A stretch of 64,000 nucleotides of DNA from Robiginitalea aurantiaca (lineage in GTDB: Bacteria > Bacteroidota > Bacteroidia > Flavobacteriales > Flavobacteriaceae): assembly GCF_030380815.1 (NCBI RefSeq), contig NZ_JAUDUY010000003.1, forward strand, positions 62,001 through 126,000, in the 5' to 3' direction. Positions 36,670 to 44,817 of this stretch are shown here, in pieces. The position numbers and the translations under genes are program-made. Below the pieces are notes generated by a model, which ran no database searches, had not been told where the DNA came from, and saw only the letters and a program-made list of their open reading frames with translations. The number at the start of each line of letters is the position of its first letter. Within the stretch, counting starts at the first letter, position 1.

Positions 36670-37889
36670 CAGCTGATTTTTACGGCAATTCGGTGGCAGG
36701 CATTGTTGAGGTATCCTTTCGGATTCCATCCGGGCAGGACCATCGGCTGGGCATTGCCCTTGCTGTCAATTGCCCGGGCCCAAACCTCGTAATATCCTTT
36801 TTTCGGGAATTCTGCTACCCCTGAAAAATGTTGCCACGCCAAACGGTTGGCAGGCGCTTCAAGGGTACAGTCCTTCCAGGTACTTCCAAAATCTATGGAG
36901 TATTGCATTTTTGTGACTTCGAGTTCCCCTGCCCAGGCATGTCCCCTGAAAGACAGTGATTTCCCGAGGGGAAGTGTCGCTCCGGTCTTCGGATAGGTAA
37001 TAAGCGATTTTACAGGCATGGACTCGATGATGCAGAGGTCTTCATCCGCTACTTTTGTGCCGGGAGCCACGGGATTGCAAGGGACCCGGTAGGAATCCCC
37101 GGTCATTTTGGGCCCGTCATGTACCTGGTTGCGCACACTGATGCCCGTGAGCCATTTGCCCGAGGTTGACGCAGGCCAGCCACCGGCAACAAGCCGAAGC
37201 GGATGTCCGTGGGCCAGTGGGATGTCTGCTCCGTTCATTTGAAAAGCGAGGAGGGTCTCATCCTGCATCGCTTTGGCCATCGGGAAACCCCTGGAGATGG
37301 GTTCTTTCTTTGGGTCTCCGCTAAGGTGGGTGTCTGCAGCGTGAAACCCGATATAAACCGCATCCGATTTGACGCCTACATCTTCCAGGACATCCCTAAG
37401 GCGCACTCCTGTCCATTCGGCACTATGAACGGCTCCAACGCTCCATTGATTTCCTTTGGCAGGCGGGTTGAATTCGCTTCTTCCATTGCCTCCGCACTCA
37501 ATGGTCAATTGATAGGTATGTACAGAAAAACGGGATTTAAGCTCAGAAAGGCTGTAGCTTTTGTTGCCCTGAACGGATTCACCGTCAAAGCTAAGCGTCC
37601 AGGTGCCGGGGTCAATTTCCTGTGGAATGATCCCATTGTTACGAATAAACATATACCTGTTCGGAGTGATCGGATCGTCCAGCAAATGGGCCAGAGATTC
37701 AATATTCCATGGTTTGTCATTGAGGACTTTCATCTCCTGATCCTTATCGAACATCTTGAAGGGATCCGGATCCTGAAGGCCCAATGGGATATATCCTTTT
37801 GGCAGCACACCGCCAAAAACAATTTCGGTACCGAGTAACGCAGCCATGGCGCTTAGACCGGAATTCTGAACAAATTTTCTTCGGTTCAT
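36669..37889 (-). CDS. Molybdopterin sulfite dehydrogenase (SorA-like, Tat-exported)
   Basis: A 406 aa periplasmic enzyme predicted to oxidise sulfite to sulfate. The N-terminus MNRRKFVQNSGLSAMAALLG is a twin-arginine signal. The Moco domain (about residues 80-285) has the conserved molybdenum-ligand Cys132 in TIECGGNGRS and the HGHPLRLVAGGWPASTSGKWL region of the sulfite oxidase family. The C-terminal Mo-co dimerisation domain covers about 295-405. No heme domain is fused; electrons would pass to the cytochrome encoded next. It is the first gene of a four-gene operon and is preceded by the perfect palindromic operator E. Confidence 0.92.
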   Translation of the reverse strand: MNRRKFVQNSGLSAMAALLGTEIVFGGVLPKGYIPLGLQDPDPFKMFDKDQEMKVLNDKPWNIESLAHLLDDPITPNRYMFIRNNGIIPQEIDPGTWTLSFDGESVQGNKSYSLSELKSRFSVHTYQLTIECGGNGRSEFNPPAKGNQWSVGAVHSAEWTGVRLRDVLEDVGVKSDAVYIGFHAADTHLSGDPKKEPISRGFPMAKAMQDETLLAFQMNGADIPLAHGHPLRLVAGGWPASTSGKWLTGISVRNQVHDGPKMTGDSYRVPCNPVAPGTKVADEDLCIIESMPVKSLITYPKTGATLPLGKSLSFRGHAWAGELEVTKMQYSIDFGSTWKDCTLEAPANRLAWQHFSGVAEFPKKGYYEVWARAIDSKGNAQPMVLPGWNPKGYLNNACHRIAVKIS

Positions 37890-37914
37890 GTGAATGCGAA
37901 TTGAGAATAATTCA

Positions 37915-37959
37915 TAAACTTAAGGGATTTTGGCAGAATGATCTGTAACCTTGGTTACA
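37915..37959 (-). promoter_or_regulatory. Crp/Fnr-type operator E and promoter of the sulfite dehydrogenase operon
   Basis: A perfect palindrome reading TGTAACCTTGGTTACA on the plus strand (37944-37959). On the minus strand, 21 nt further down, is TAAGTTTA (37922-37915), one base off TAnnTTTG. It drives the minus-strand operon starting at 37889. Operator F faces the other way 117 bp to the right. Confidence 0.78.
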
Positions 37960-38060
37960 ATGCCGGGGGGTCGGCTTTATTTTTTGCTTTAAATCCCAAA
38001 TGGCCGGATTCCAGCCCAAAAGCGCCGGCAGCCACAAATACGCAGTTTTATTCCACTTAG

Positions 38061-38105
38061 TGTAACCTTTGTTACAATGAAAAGGAGTAGAAATATTTAC
38101 CTTTA
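38061..38105 (+). promoter_or_regulatory. Crp/Fnr-type operator F and promoter of the sulfide:quinone reductase gene
   Basis: A perfect palindrome TGTAACCTTTGTTACA (38061-38076), 21 nt spacer, then TACCTTTA (38098-38105), one base off TAnnTTTG. The gene starts at 38132. No -33 TTG is needed in this layout if the regulator recruits polymerase. Confidence 0.8.
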
Positions 38106-38131
38106 AAGTTCTTTAAACAACCTGTACTACT

Positions 38132-39379
38132 ATGGAATCACATTTCGAAATTCTTGTAATCGGCGGAGGAACAGGGGGCATTATGACTGCCGCCAAATTG
38201 TTGCAGGAGGACAAATCCCTTAAAGTCGGAATCATTGAACCGGCAGAAACTCATTATTACCAGCCAGCCTGGACCCTTGTAGGTGCCGGAACTTTTGATT
38301 ACAAAAAGACCGCCCGCCCGATGCGCTCTGTCATACCCAAAAGAGCTACCTGGATTCAGGATAGTGCAACGGGATTTAAGCCCGAGGCCAATACAGTAAT
38401 GACTAAATCCAGTGGTGACCTGACCTACGATTACCTCGTTGTTGCCCCGGGATTGGTTTATGACTGGAGCCTTGTTCCCGGCCTTGGCGATGCCATGGAC
38501 AAGGACGTGGTTTGCAGTAATTACACAGACCCGGAACACACCTGGGAAGTGCTTAAAAACTTCAAAGGGGGGACTGCGCTTTTTACCCAGCCGGCCACTC
38601 CTATAAAATGCGGGGGAGCTCCTCAGAAAATCATGTACCTTGCTGAAAGCTACTACAGGAAAGCCGGGGTCCGGGATAAAACCGATGTGGTTTTTGCGAC
38701 TCCCGGAACTACGATTTTCGGGGTTCCGGAGGTTAAGAAAACACTTCTGGAAATCGTTGATCGCAAGGATATCAACCTCAGATTTGGCTATAAACTGGTA
38801 AAGGTAGACGGCCCGAACCGGATAGCCTGGTATTCTTTTATGGACCATGAGCGGGAATACAACCACAAGGATATCCGGATCGAAAAAGACGGGGACCTGA
38901 CCGGCATCCACTTTGATATGATGCATACAGCCCCTCCTTCCACAGCCCCGAAATTCATTCAGGATTCACCTCTGGCCAATGAAGGAAAATGGTTGAACAT
39001 CGATAAACACACCATGCAGAGCCCTGACTACCCCAACGTTTTTGGGCTTGGGGATGTTGCCGGGATCCCGGCGGCCAAAACGGGCGCTGCGATCCGCAAA
39101 CAGGTTCCGGTTATCGTTGAGAATATCCAGCTCCTAAAGTCCAGGAATATCCTGGGTACGACTACCTATAATGGGTATTCCTCATGTCCTATCGTTACGG
39201 ATTATGGGAAAATGGTGCTTGCGGAATTTGATTACGACAACAATTTTACTCCGGATCCCAAGCTGAAACTGATGGGAATAACGGACTCGTACCGGGAGCA
39301 CTGGAGGTTGTGGATGCTGAAGAAGTACGGCCTTCCCTATCTCTATTGGAACAAAATGCTCAAGGGTCAGGATGTGTAA
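38132..39379 (+). CDS. sqr: Sulfide:quinone oxidoreductase, type II (SQOR-like)
   Basis: A 415 aa FAD enzyme that would oxidise sulfide at the membrane, pass electrons to quinone and place sulfane sulfur on a thiol acceptor. The N-terminal FAD motif is EILVIGGGTGGIMTAAKL (residues 6-23). Two redox cysteines expected for SQR are seen, Cys160 in PIKCGGAPQK and Cys352 in YSSCPIV. The FAD-binding GLGDVAGIP follows the second Rossmann fold. The sequence resembles mitochondrial/type II SQOR rather than FCSD. It follows a perfect operator, and its own stop overlaps operator G for the next unit. Confidence 0.9.
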   Translation: MESHFEILVIGGGTGGIMTAAKLLQEDKSLKVGIIEPAETHYYQPAWTLVGAGTFDYKKTARPMRSVIPKRATWIQDSATGFKPEANTVMTKSSGDLTYDYLVVAPGLVYDWSLVPGLGDAMDKDVVCSNYTDPEHTWEVLKNFKGGTALFTQPATPIKCGGAPQKIMYLAESYYRKAGVRDKTDVVFATPGTTIFGVPEVKKTLLEIVDRKDINLRFGYKLVKVDGPNRIAWYSFMDHEREYNHKDIRIEKDGDLTGIHFDMMHTAPPSTAPKFIQDSPLANEGKWLNIDKHTMQSPDYPNVFGLGDVAGIPAAKTGAAIRKQVPVIVENIQLLKSRNILGTTTYNGYSSCPIVTDYGKMVLAEFDYDNNFTPDPKLKLMGITDSYREHWRLWMLKKYGLPYLYWNKMLKGQDV

Positions 39380-39419
39380 CCTGGGTTACCCGGATATCCA
39401 AATGAAAGCATTTGCTTTG
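39375..39419 (+). promoter_or_regulatory. Crp/Fnr-type operator G and promoter of the YeeE/YedE pair
   Basis: Operator TGTAACCTGGGTTACC (39375-39390, one mismatch) overlaps the SQR stop codon. After 21 nt comes TTGCTTTG (39412-39419), one base off TAnnTTTG. It is the second case, with operator B, where the operator is built into the 3' end of the preceding gene. Confidence 0.7.
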
Positions 39420-39450
39420 CAAATCGATTTAGCTTTTTAAAAATACAGAT

Positions 39451-40011
39451 ATGAATTTGATTATGGAACCCTGGCCCTGGTATGTTTCCGGGGCGGCAAT
39501 TGCGCTGGTTATGCTTTTGCTTTTGCTGGTTGGAAAGAATTTTGGGATGTCATCCAACCTTAGGACTTTTTGTACGCTTTGCGGAGCGGGGAAGAGCTCG
39601 GAGTTTTTCCAGTTCGACTGGAAGTCCCAGAAATGGAACCTGATTGTGGTTTTAGGAGCCATCATCGGGGGGTACATTGGTGCGAATCACCTGAGTACCG
39701 ATGTGGCGGTAGACATCAATCCGAAAACCGTTGCTGAATTGCAGACACTGGGCTTTAACAGCGCAGGCAAAGAGTACCTCCCGGATGAACTTTTCGATTC
39801 CGGTATCTGGACAAACCCGAAAACAATATTGCTGCTCGCCCTGGGCGGGTTTATGGTCGGTTTTGGAGCCAGATACGCCGGCGGATGTACCTCCGGCCAC
39901 GCCATTTCGGGCCTGAGCAATCTGCAATGGCCATCGCTGCTTGCGGTAATCGGATTTTTTGCCGGAGGAATGGTCATGATTTATTTCTTATACCCCTTAA
40001 TTTTTGGATGA
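39451..40011 (+). CDS. YeeE/YedE-family membrane protein, first half
   Basis: A 186 aa membrane protein with about four segments and the family signature GCTSGHAISGL (about residues 147-157), plus a preceding GFMVGFGARYAGG. YeeE/YedE (TsuA-related, DUF395) proteins take up thiosulfate or other sulfur compounds through conserved cysteines. An FCTLCG pair near residue 38 is an additional cysteine cluster. The first ATG lies at 39451, with Met5 an alternative. The stop overlaps the start of the second half-protein (ATGATG). Uptake of thiosulfate or sulfane sulfur into the pathway is the likely job. Confidence 0.85.
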   Translation: MNLIMEPWPWYVSGAAIALVMLLLLLVGKNFGMSSNLRTFCTLCGAGKSSEFFQFDWKSQKWNLIVVLGAIIGGYIGANHLSTDVAVDINPKTVAELQTLGFNSAGKEYLPDELFDSGIWTNPKTILLLALGGFMVGFGARYAGGCTSGHAISGLSNLQWPSLLAVIGFFAGGMVMIYFLYPLIFG

Positions 40012-40424
40012 TGCGAAGTCTGAGTTATCTACTTATTGGAATCTTTTTTGGTATTACAATGTTTAAATCTGAAGCCGCGAGCTGGTTTCGGATCTACGAG
40101 ATGTTCAAGTTCGATGCTTTCCACATGTATGGTATTATCGGGACTGCAGTTGTGCTTGGAGTGATCATTGTACAGATTATAAAACGCTTTGGTGTCAAGT
40201 CCTTTTACGGGGAGCCCATTGAATTTGAACCCAAGGAAAAAAGCGTTCCGCGCTATATAATTGGTGGGTTTATATTTGGTTTGGGTTGGGCCCTGGCAGG
40301 TGCCTGCCCAGGACCGATGTTCACCCTTGTCGGGGCCGGGTACATGCCTATTCTGATCGTTATCGCAGGGGCGGTAGCCGGGACGTGGTTGTACGGGGTA
40401 GTGCGGGATAAACTCCCCCATTAA
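40008..40424 (+). CDS. YeeE/YedE-family membrane protein, second half
   Basis: About 138 aa from ATG 40008 (or 40011, MRSLSYLLIGIFFG). It has about four membrane segments and the second family signature GLGWALAGACPGPMFTLVGAG (about residues 92-112), with the conserved cysteine of CPGP. In many bacteria the two halves form a single YeeE/YedE protein; here they are separate genes overlapping by 4 nt, as often seen in Bacteroidota. They probably form one transporter with the upstream half. Confidence 0.87.
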   Translation: MMRSLSYLLIGIFFGITMFKSEAASWFRIYEMFKFDAFHMYGIIGTAVVLGVIIVQIIKRFGVKSFYGEPIEFEPKEKSVPRYIIGGFIFGLGWALAGACPGPMFTLVGAGYMPILIVIAGAVAGTWLYGVVRDKLPH

Positions 40425-40427
40425 CCT

Positions 40428-41186
40428 TTACTGAACCATAATCAGTATGGCCCCCAGGGCAGTGAGAAAAAGGATTATCCTGCGGTAGGAAGTGTCCCGA
40501 ATAAGCCGGACCAGTCGTACCCCGGCAAAAAGACCGACCAGAACTCCGGGCAACAGCCAAAGGTCTGTCCGGAGTACTTCTGCGTCAATGGTCTTCCACA
40601 CAAAAATATGCAGGGGCAGTTTAAACCAGTTGGTCAGTAAGAAAAGCCAGGCCGCGGTTCCGATAAATTCATTTTTGGGAAGGCGCATTGCCAGAAAGTA
40701 AAGGTTGGAAAAAGGCCCGGCCAGATTCCCGATCATTGTGGTAACCCCGGCTGCCAAACCCATAAACCCCGCAAAGGCAGGGTGCTGTGGGACGCGTTTG
40801 GATTTTCGGATATCCCACCATCCCATCAAAAGCACACTCCCCAGGATGATGACTGCCATTGCCCATTTGAAGACTTGCTCCGGCAGGTCTTTGCCAACCC
40901 ACGCCCCGAGCACAATCCCGAGCACCATCCAGGGGATGAATCGCTTTAAATGATCCCATCGGGCATGTCTGTTGTAGTACAGGACAGCGAATAGATCCCC
41001 AAACATCAGCAGGGGTAAAATCTGGCCAGTTGACTGGCGCGCCCCAAATGCCAGGGCCATCAGGGTTACTGCAAAGATTCCGGTTCCTTTCAATCCTGAC
41101 TTGGCAAGACCCAGGACCAGGGCGCCGGCCAGGGCAATTAAATATGGGGTTGTACCCTGATCAGGTTGAAAGAGAAAGTAAAGCAT
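40428..41186 (-). CDS. TauE/SafE-family sulfite/anion exporter
   Basis: A 252 aa membrane protein with about eight segments and the TauE/SafE pattern (ALVLGLAKSGLKGTGIFAVTLMALAFG near residue 20, and VTTMIGNLAGPFSNLYFLAM near residue 150). Family members export sulfite, sulfoacetate or related anions, and TauE accompanies CstA/CstB/SQR in the Staphylococcus cst operon. It is convergent with the YeeE/YedE pair (3 nt gap). I found no island-type operator upstream of it, so it may be expressed constitutively or otherwise regulated. Confidence 0.87.
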   Translation of the reverse strand: MLYFLFQPDQGTTPYLIALAGALVLGLAKSGLKGTGIFAVTLMALAFGARQSTGQILPLLMFGDLFAVLYYNRHARWDHLKRFIPWMVLGIVLGAWVGKDLPEQVFKWAMAVIILGSVLLMGWWDIRKSKRVPQHPAFAGFMGLAAGVTTMIGNLAGPFSNLYFLAMRLPKNEFIGTAAWLFLLTNWFKLPLHIFVWKTIDAEVLRTDLWLLPGVLVGLFAGVRLVRLIRDTSYRRIILFLTALGAILIMVQ

Positions 41187-41255
41187 TGGGAAACGGGTCA
41201 GAGCCTAAAGGTATTTTAAAATATAATATCTTTAGCCGGTAACCGCTACCAAACT

Positions 41256-43085
41256 ATGGAACTCACCACCCTGGATTACGCCTTTATTATTGGGTTTTTC
41301 ACCCTTGTACTTGGAATCGGAATCGGGGTTTCCCGTAAATCGGGAAAAAGCACTGCAGAATATTTCTTATCCGGGCGGAGCATGCCCTGGTGGCTTCTTG
41401 GCTTTTCCATGGTCGCCACCACGTTTTCAACGGACACGCCCAACCTTGTCACCGATATTGTCCGGGTCAATGGAGTATCCGGTAACTGGGTCTGGTGGGC
41501 ATTCTTACTTACCGGGCTCCTCACCGTTTTTGTCTACGCAAAACTGTGGAGACGCTCCGGGGTAACTACGGATATGGAGTTCTACGACCTCCGTTACGGT
41601 GGGAAACCCGCACATTTCTTAAGAGGATTCAGGGCGGTATACCTGGGAATCATATTTAATATTCTCGCCATGTCCGCGGTTACACTGGCGGCGATCAAAA
41701 TAGGACAGGTCATGTTGGGCTTATCCCCGGTACAAACCGTTCTGATCGGCGGAGTCATCACGGTGATATTTAGCGCTGCCGGCGGTTTTCGGGGCGTGGT
41801 TTATACAGATTTCCTGCTCTTTTTTGTCGCCCTTGCTGGGGCGGTAGGCGCAGCTTATTACCTTGTAAATATTCCGGAAGTAGGTGGCGTAACCCAACTT
41901 TTAGCGCATGAAAACGTTGCGGGTAAGCTCTCTATACTACCCGATTTCTCGGACACTGAAGCCCTTATTGGAATCCTGATCATCCCTCTGGCCGTCCAAT
42001 GGTGGAGTGCCTGGTATCCGGGCGCAGAACCCGGAGGAGGTGGTTATATTGCCCAGCGGATGCTGGCAGCAAAAAATGAAAATCACGCGGTGGGGGCGAC
42101 GTTTTTTTTCAATATCATGCACTATGCGCTGCGTCCCTGGCCATGGATTCTGGTTGCCCTGGCTTCCCTGGTCGTTTTTCCGGATGTGGCGAGCATACAC
42201 GAAGCCTTCCCGAATGTAGAAGAAAGCAAGTTGGGCAATGACCTGGCCTATTCGGCCATGCTCACCAAATTGCCGCCGGGCCTTCTCGGGATTGTCCTCG
42301 CTTCCCTGGGAGCGGCTTATATGTCTACGATCTCAACGCACCTGAACTGGGGATCCTCCTATGTGGTCAATGATTTCTACAAGCAACAAATTAAGCCTGA
42401 AGCCTCCGAGCGTGAACTGGTTGCTGTGGGACGTATCACCACTGTGGTTCTCATGGTTTTCAGCGCGATCCTCGCGCTCTTTCTGACCAATGCGCTCCAG
42501 CTCTTTGATATTATCCTGATGTTTGGTGCGGGTACCGGCCTGATATTTATTTTGAGATGGTTCTGGTGGCGCATTAACGCCTGGAGTGAGATATCAGCCA
42601 TGTTTATATCGGGGCTGATTTCCATCTTATTTAATTTTACGAGTTTGGGCAGCTATCTCTTTGGGGGAGCCGCTCCGTCAGGGGAGGTTTTAGAAGGGCT
42701 GTTGCCTGCCTGGAGTAAGTTCCCTGTGGTCGTCCTGATTACTTCAATCGTCTGGCTGGTCGTGACTTTTGCCACACCTGCCGAACGTGCGGAGACGCTC
42801 AGGGCATTTTACAAAAGGACCCAGCCTGGCGGTCCTGGCTGGAAGCGTATTGTCGATCAGGCGAAAAGAGAAGGTGTGGAGTTGGATCTTGGAAAGAAAT
42901 GGAGTGTGCCTTCCGGAATTCTGGCCATGTTACTGGGATGCCTGCTCGTGTACAGCTGCATGTTTGCGACAGGGAACTGGATTTATGGAAACTATCCCCT
43001 GGCCACGGGGCTAACAGTCGCGGTGATTGTTTCAGCCTGGTTGTTAAAACGGATTTGGAGTAAAATAAAAGGTGATATCTTATGA
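41256..43085 (+). CDS. Sodium:solute symporter (SSS family)
   Basis: A 609 aa inner-membrane symporter with about 13-14 segments. Family features include DYAFIIGFFTLVLGIGIGVSRKSGKSTAEYFLSGRSMPWW at the N-terminus and AYMSTISTHLNWGSSYVVNDFY near residue 355. The Na+-binding Ser/Thr residues of the latter helix are kept. Extended length fits the SSS sub-group with a long C-terminal part common in Bacteroidota. It overlaps the DUF5009-like gene by 4 nt, so both are co-expressed, and a sugar or amino-sugar substrate is the best guess. A possible -7 box TATCTTTA lies at 41227-41234. Confidence 0.88.
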   Translation: MELTTLDYAFIIGFFTLVLGIGIGVSRKSGKSTAEYFLSGRSMPWWLLGFSMVATTFSTDTPNLVTDIVRVNGVSGNWVWWAFLLTGLLTVFVYAKLWRRSGVTTDMEFYDLRYGGKPAHFLRGFRAVYLGIIFNILAMSAVTLAAIKIGQVMLGLSPVQTVLIGGVITVIFSAAGGFRGVVYTDFLLFFVALAGAVGAAYYLVNIPEVGGVTQLLAHENVAGKLSILPDFSDTEALIGILIIPLAVQWWSAWYPGAEPGGGGYIAQRMLAAKNENHAVGATFFFNIMHYALRPWPWILVALASLVVFPDVASIHEAFPNVEESKLGNDLAYSAMLTKLPPGLLGIVLASLGAAYMSTISTHLNWGSSYVVNDFYKQQIKPEASERELVAVGRITTVVLMVFSAILALFLTNALQLFDIILMFGAGTGLIFILRWFWWRINAWSEISAMFISGLISILFNFTSLGSYLFGGAAPSGEVLEGLLPAWSKFPVVVLITSIVWLVVTFATPAERAETLRAFYKRTQPGGPGWKRIVDQAKREGVELDLGKKWSVPSGILAMLLGCLLVYSCMFATGNWIYGNYPLATGLTVAVIVSAWLLKRIWSKIKGDIL

Positions 43086-44170
43086 GAGAGCGCATTGTTT
43101 CAGTAGACATTTTCAGGGGCTTGACGATTGCCCTGATGATTCTGGTCAATACCCCGGGAACCTGGTCGGCAGTATATCCGCCTTTGCGACATGCGACCTG
43201 GCATGGATACACCCCGACGGATCTCGTTTTTCCCTTCTTCCTGTTTATTGTAGGAACCTCCATTGTCTTTGCCTACAGGAACAAGCAACCGAGCCCGGCA
43301 GTTTACCGTAAGATTGTAATCCGAACACTGAAACTCATTGGCCTGGGGCTGTTTCTGGGGGCGTTTAAGATATCGTCACCCTTTATTTTACCTTTTGAGG
43401 AAATCCGTTTTCCTGGAGTGTTACAGCGTATTGGGGTTGTTTTTTTCGCCGCATCCATACTCTACCTGAATTTCAACTGGAAAGTACTTTTGGGTATAGC
43501 CATTACAATTCTGCTCGGCTATTGGGTCTGGATGGGATTCATTCCGATAGAGGGTCAGGCACCTACCTTTGAGCGGGCTGCGAATAATTGGGCAAATTAT
43601 ATCGACCTGAACTTTCTGGGAACCCATATGTATAAGGAGGATTATGATCCGGAAGGAATTTTGAGCACACTACCCGCAATTGTGTCCTCAATACTTGGCA
43701 TTTTTACAGGCCTTGTATTGGTGGGCCCCAAGGGCAATAAAATCCGTTCGATGGTCCTCATGGGAGTTGGGATGGTTCTGCTCGGGCACCTCTGGGACCT
43801 CGTATTTCCGATCAATAAGGCCTTGTGGACCAGCAGTTTTGTCTTGGTTACCGCCGGATGGGCAAACCTGGTACTGGCACTGATTTACTATTTTTCGGAT
43901 GTCCGCGGTTTGTCTTTTGGCAGTATTTTCCGGTATGCCGGAGCCAACGCGATAACCGTGTATTTCCTCTCCAGCTTTATTAGCAGTATTTTCTATCAGA
44001 TAACGGATGAAGCAGGAGTTTCGCTGCACGAACAGTTATTCAATTCCATATTCGTACATCAGGGATTGTCCATGGAATTTTCCTCCCTTCTCTATGGCCT
44101 GACAGTTACGGGCTTTTACCTGTTATTGGGTTGGTGGATGTACAGGAAAAAGATCTTTATCAAAGTTTAG
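43082..44170 (+). CDS. DUF5009/HGSNAT-like membrane acyltransferase
   Basis: A 362 aa membrane protein with about 10-11 segments. The start RIVSVDIFRGLTIALMILVNTPG, the WHGYTPTDLVFPFFLFIVGTSI stretch and the later FRYAGANAITVYFLSSF match the heparan-alpha-glucosaminide N-acetyltransferase/DUF5009 (NagX-like) family. The histidine in the WHGYTPTD stretch corresponds to the region of the acetyl-carrying residue in HGSNAT. It probably acetylates or otherwise handles an amino sugar across the membrane, in step with the overlapping SSS transporter. The stop overlaps the end of ribE by 4 nt, tail to tail. Confidence 0.85.
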   Translation: MRERIVSVDIFRGLTIALMILVNTPGTWSAVYPPLRHATWHGYTPTDLVFPFFLFIVGTSIVFAYRNKQPSPAVYRKIVIRTLKLIGLGLFLGAFKISSPFILPFEEIRFPGVLQRIGVVFFAASILYLNFNWKVLLGIAITILLGYWVWMGFIPIEGQAPTFERAANNWANYIDLNFLGTHMYKEDYDPEGILSTLPAIVSSILGIFTGLVLVGPKGNKIRSMVLMGVGMVLLGHLWDLVFPINKALWTSSFVLVTAGWANLVLALIYYFSDVRGLSFGSIFRYAGANAITVYFLSSFISSIFYQITDEAGVSLHEQLFNSIFVHQGLSMEFSSLLYGLTVTGFYLLLGWWMYRKKIFIKV

Positions 44171-44760
44171 GAGGTATATCCCTCCATAAGCCTTGCGACA
44201 TATTTACCAATCATATCGAATTCGAGGTTGACACGACTCCCCACCTTATATTCCTTAAACCGGGTGTGATCATAAGTGTAGGGGATGATGGCAACACTAA
44301 AACTGCCCGGGCCTGAATCGACCACCGTAAGGCTTACCCCATCTACTGTTATGGAACCTTTTTCAATGGTGATACGGCTGGGGTGCATGTCGTATTTGAA
44401 ATGGTATTTCCAGCTACCCCCGAGGTCTTCGACCTGAGTGCATTCGGCAACCTGATCCACATGCCCCTGAACGATATGCCCGTCCAATCTGGCCCCGAGG
44501 GCCATTGCGCGCTCCAGATTGACCTTATTGCCCTTTTTCAGGTCCCCCAGGTTGCTTCTCCGCAGGGTCTCTTCAATGGCCGTAACCGTATAGGAGTCGC
44601 CTTCGATGGCTACCACGGTGAGGCAGACTCCGTTGTGCGCAAGGCTCTGGTCAATTTTTAACTCTTGCGCCAGAGGAGTTTTAAGCGTGATATTCAGGTT
44701 GGTCTGGTCGTTTTCCAGATGTTGGACTGTGCCGAGGGTTTCGATAATACCTGTAAACAT
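44167..44760 (-). CDS. ribE: Riboflavin synthase, alpha subunit
   Basis: Converts two 6,7-dimethyl-8-ribityllumazine molecules to riboflavin. The 197 aa product starting at MFTGIIETLGTV (44760) has the two homologous lumazine-binding barrels: residues about 1-88 (MFTGIIE, HNGVCLTVVAIEGDSYTV) and 97-185 (LDGHIVQGHVDQV, VDGVSLTVVDSG). Length and both LTVV motifs match the family. An upstream in-frame ATG at 44805 adds 15 unlike residues and is rejected. It is divergent from pdxA across a 57 bp gap. Confidence 0.95.
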   Translation of the reverse strand: MFTGIIETLGTVQHLENDQTNLNITLKTPLAQELKIDQSLAHNGVCLTVVAIEGDSYTVTAIEETLRRSNLGDLKKGNKVNLERAMALGARLDGHIVQGHVDQVAECTQVEDLGGSWKYHFKYDMHPSRITIEKGSITVDGVSLTVVDSGPGSFSVAIIPYTYDHTRFKEYKVGSRVNLEFDMIGKYVARLMEGYTS

Positions 44761-44817
44761 AGTAAGGGGAAATTGAGTAATTTTGACGGGATTTATAAGA
44801 TACAAAGGTACAGATTC

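Noticed and set aside
38138-38926. 262-codon open frame antisense to the sulfide:quinone reductase gene
   Set aside because: No motif or promoter; the plus-strand gene is certain.
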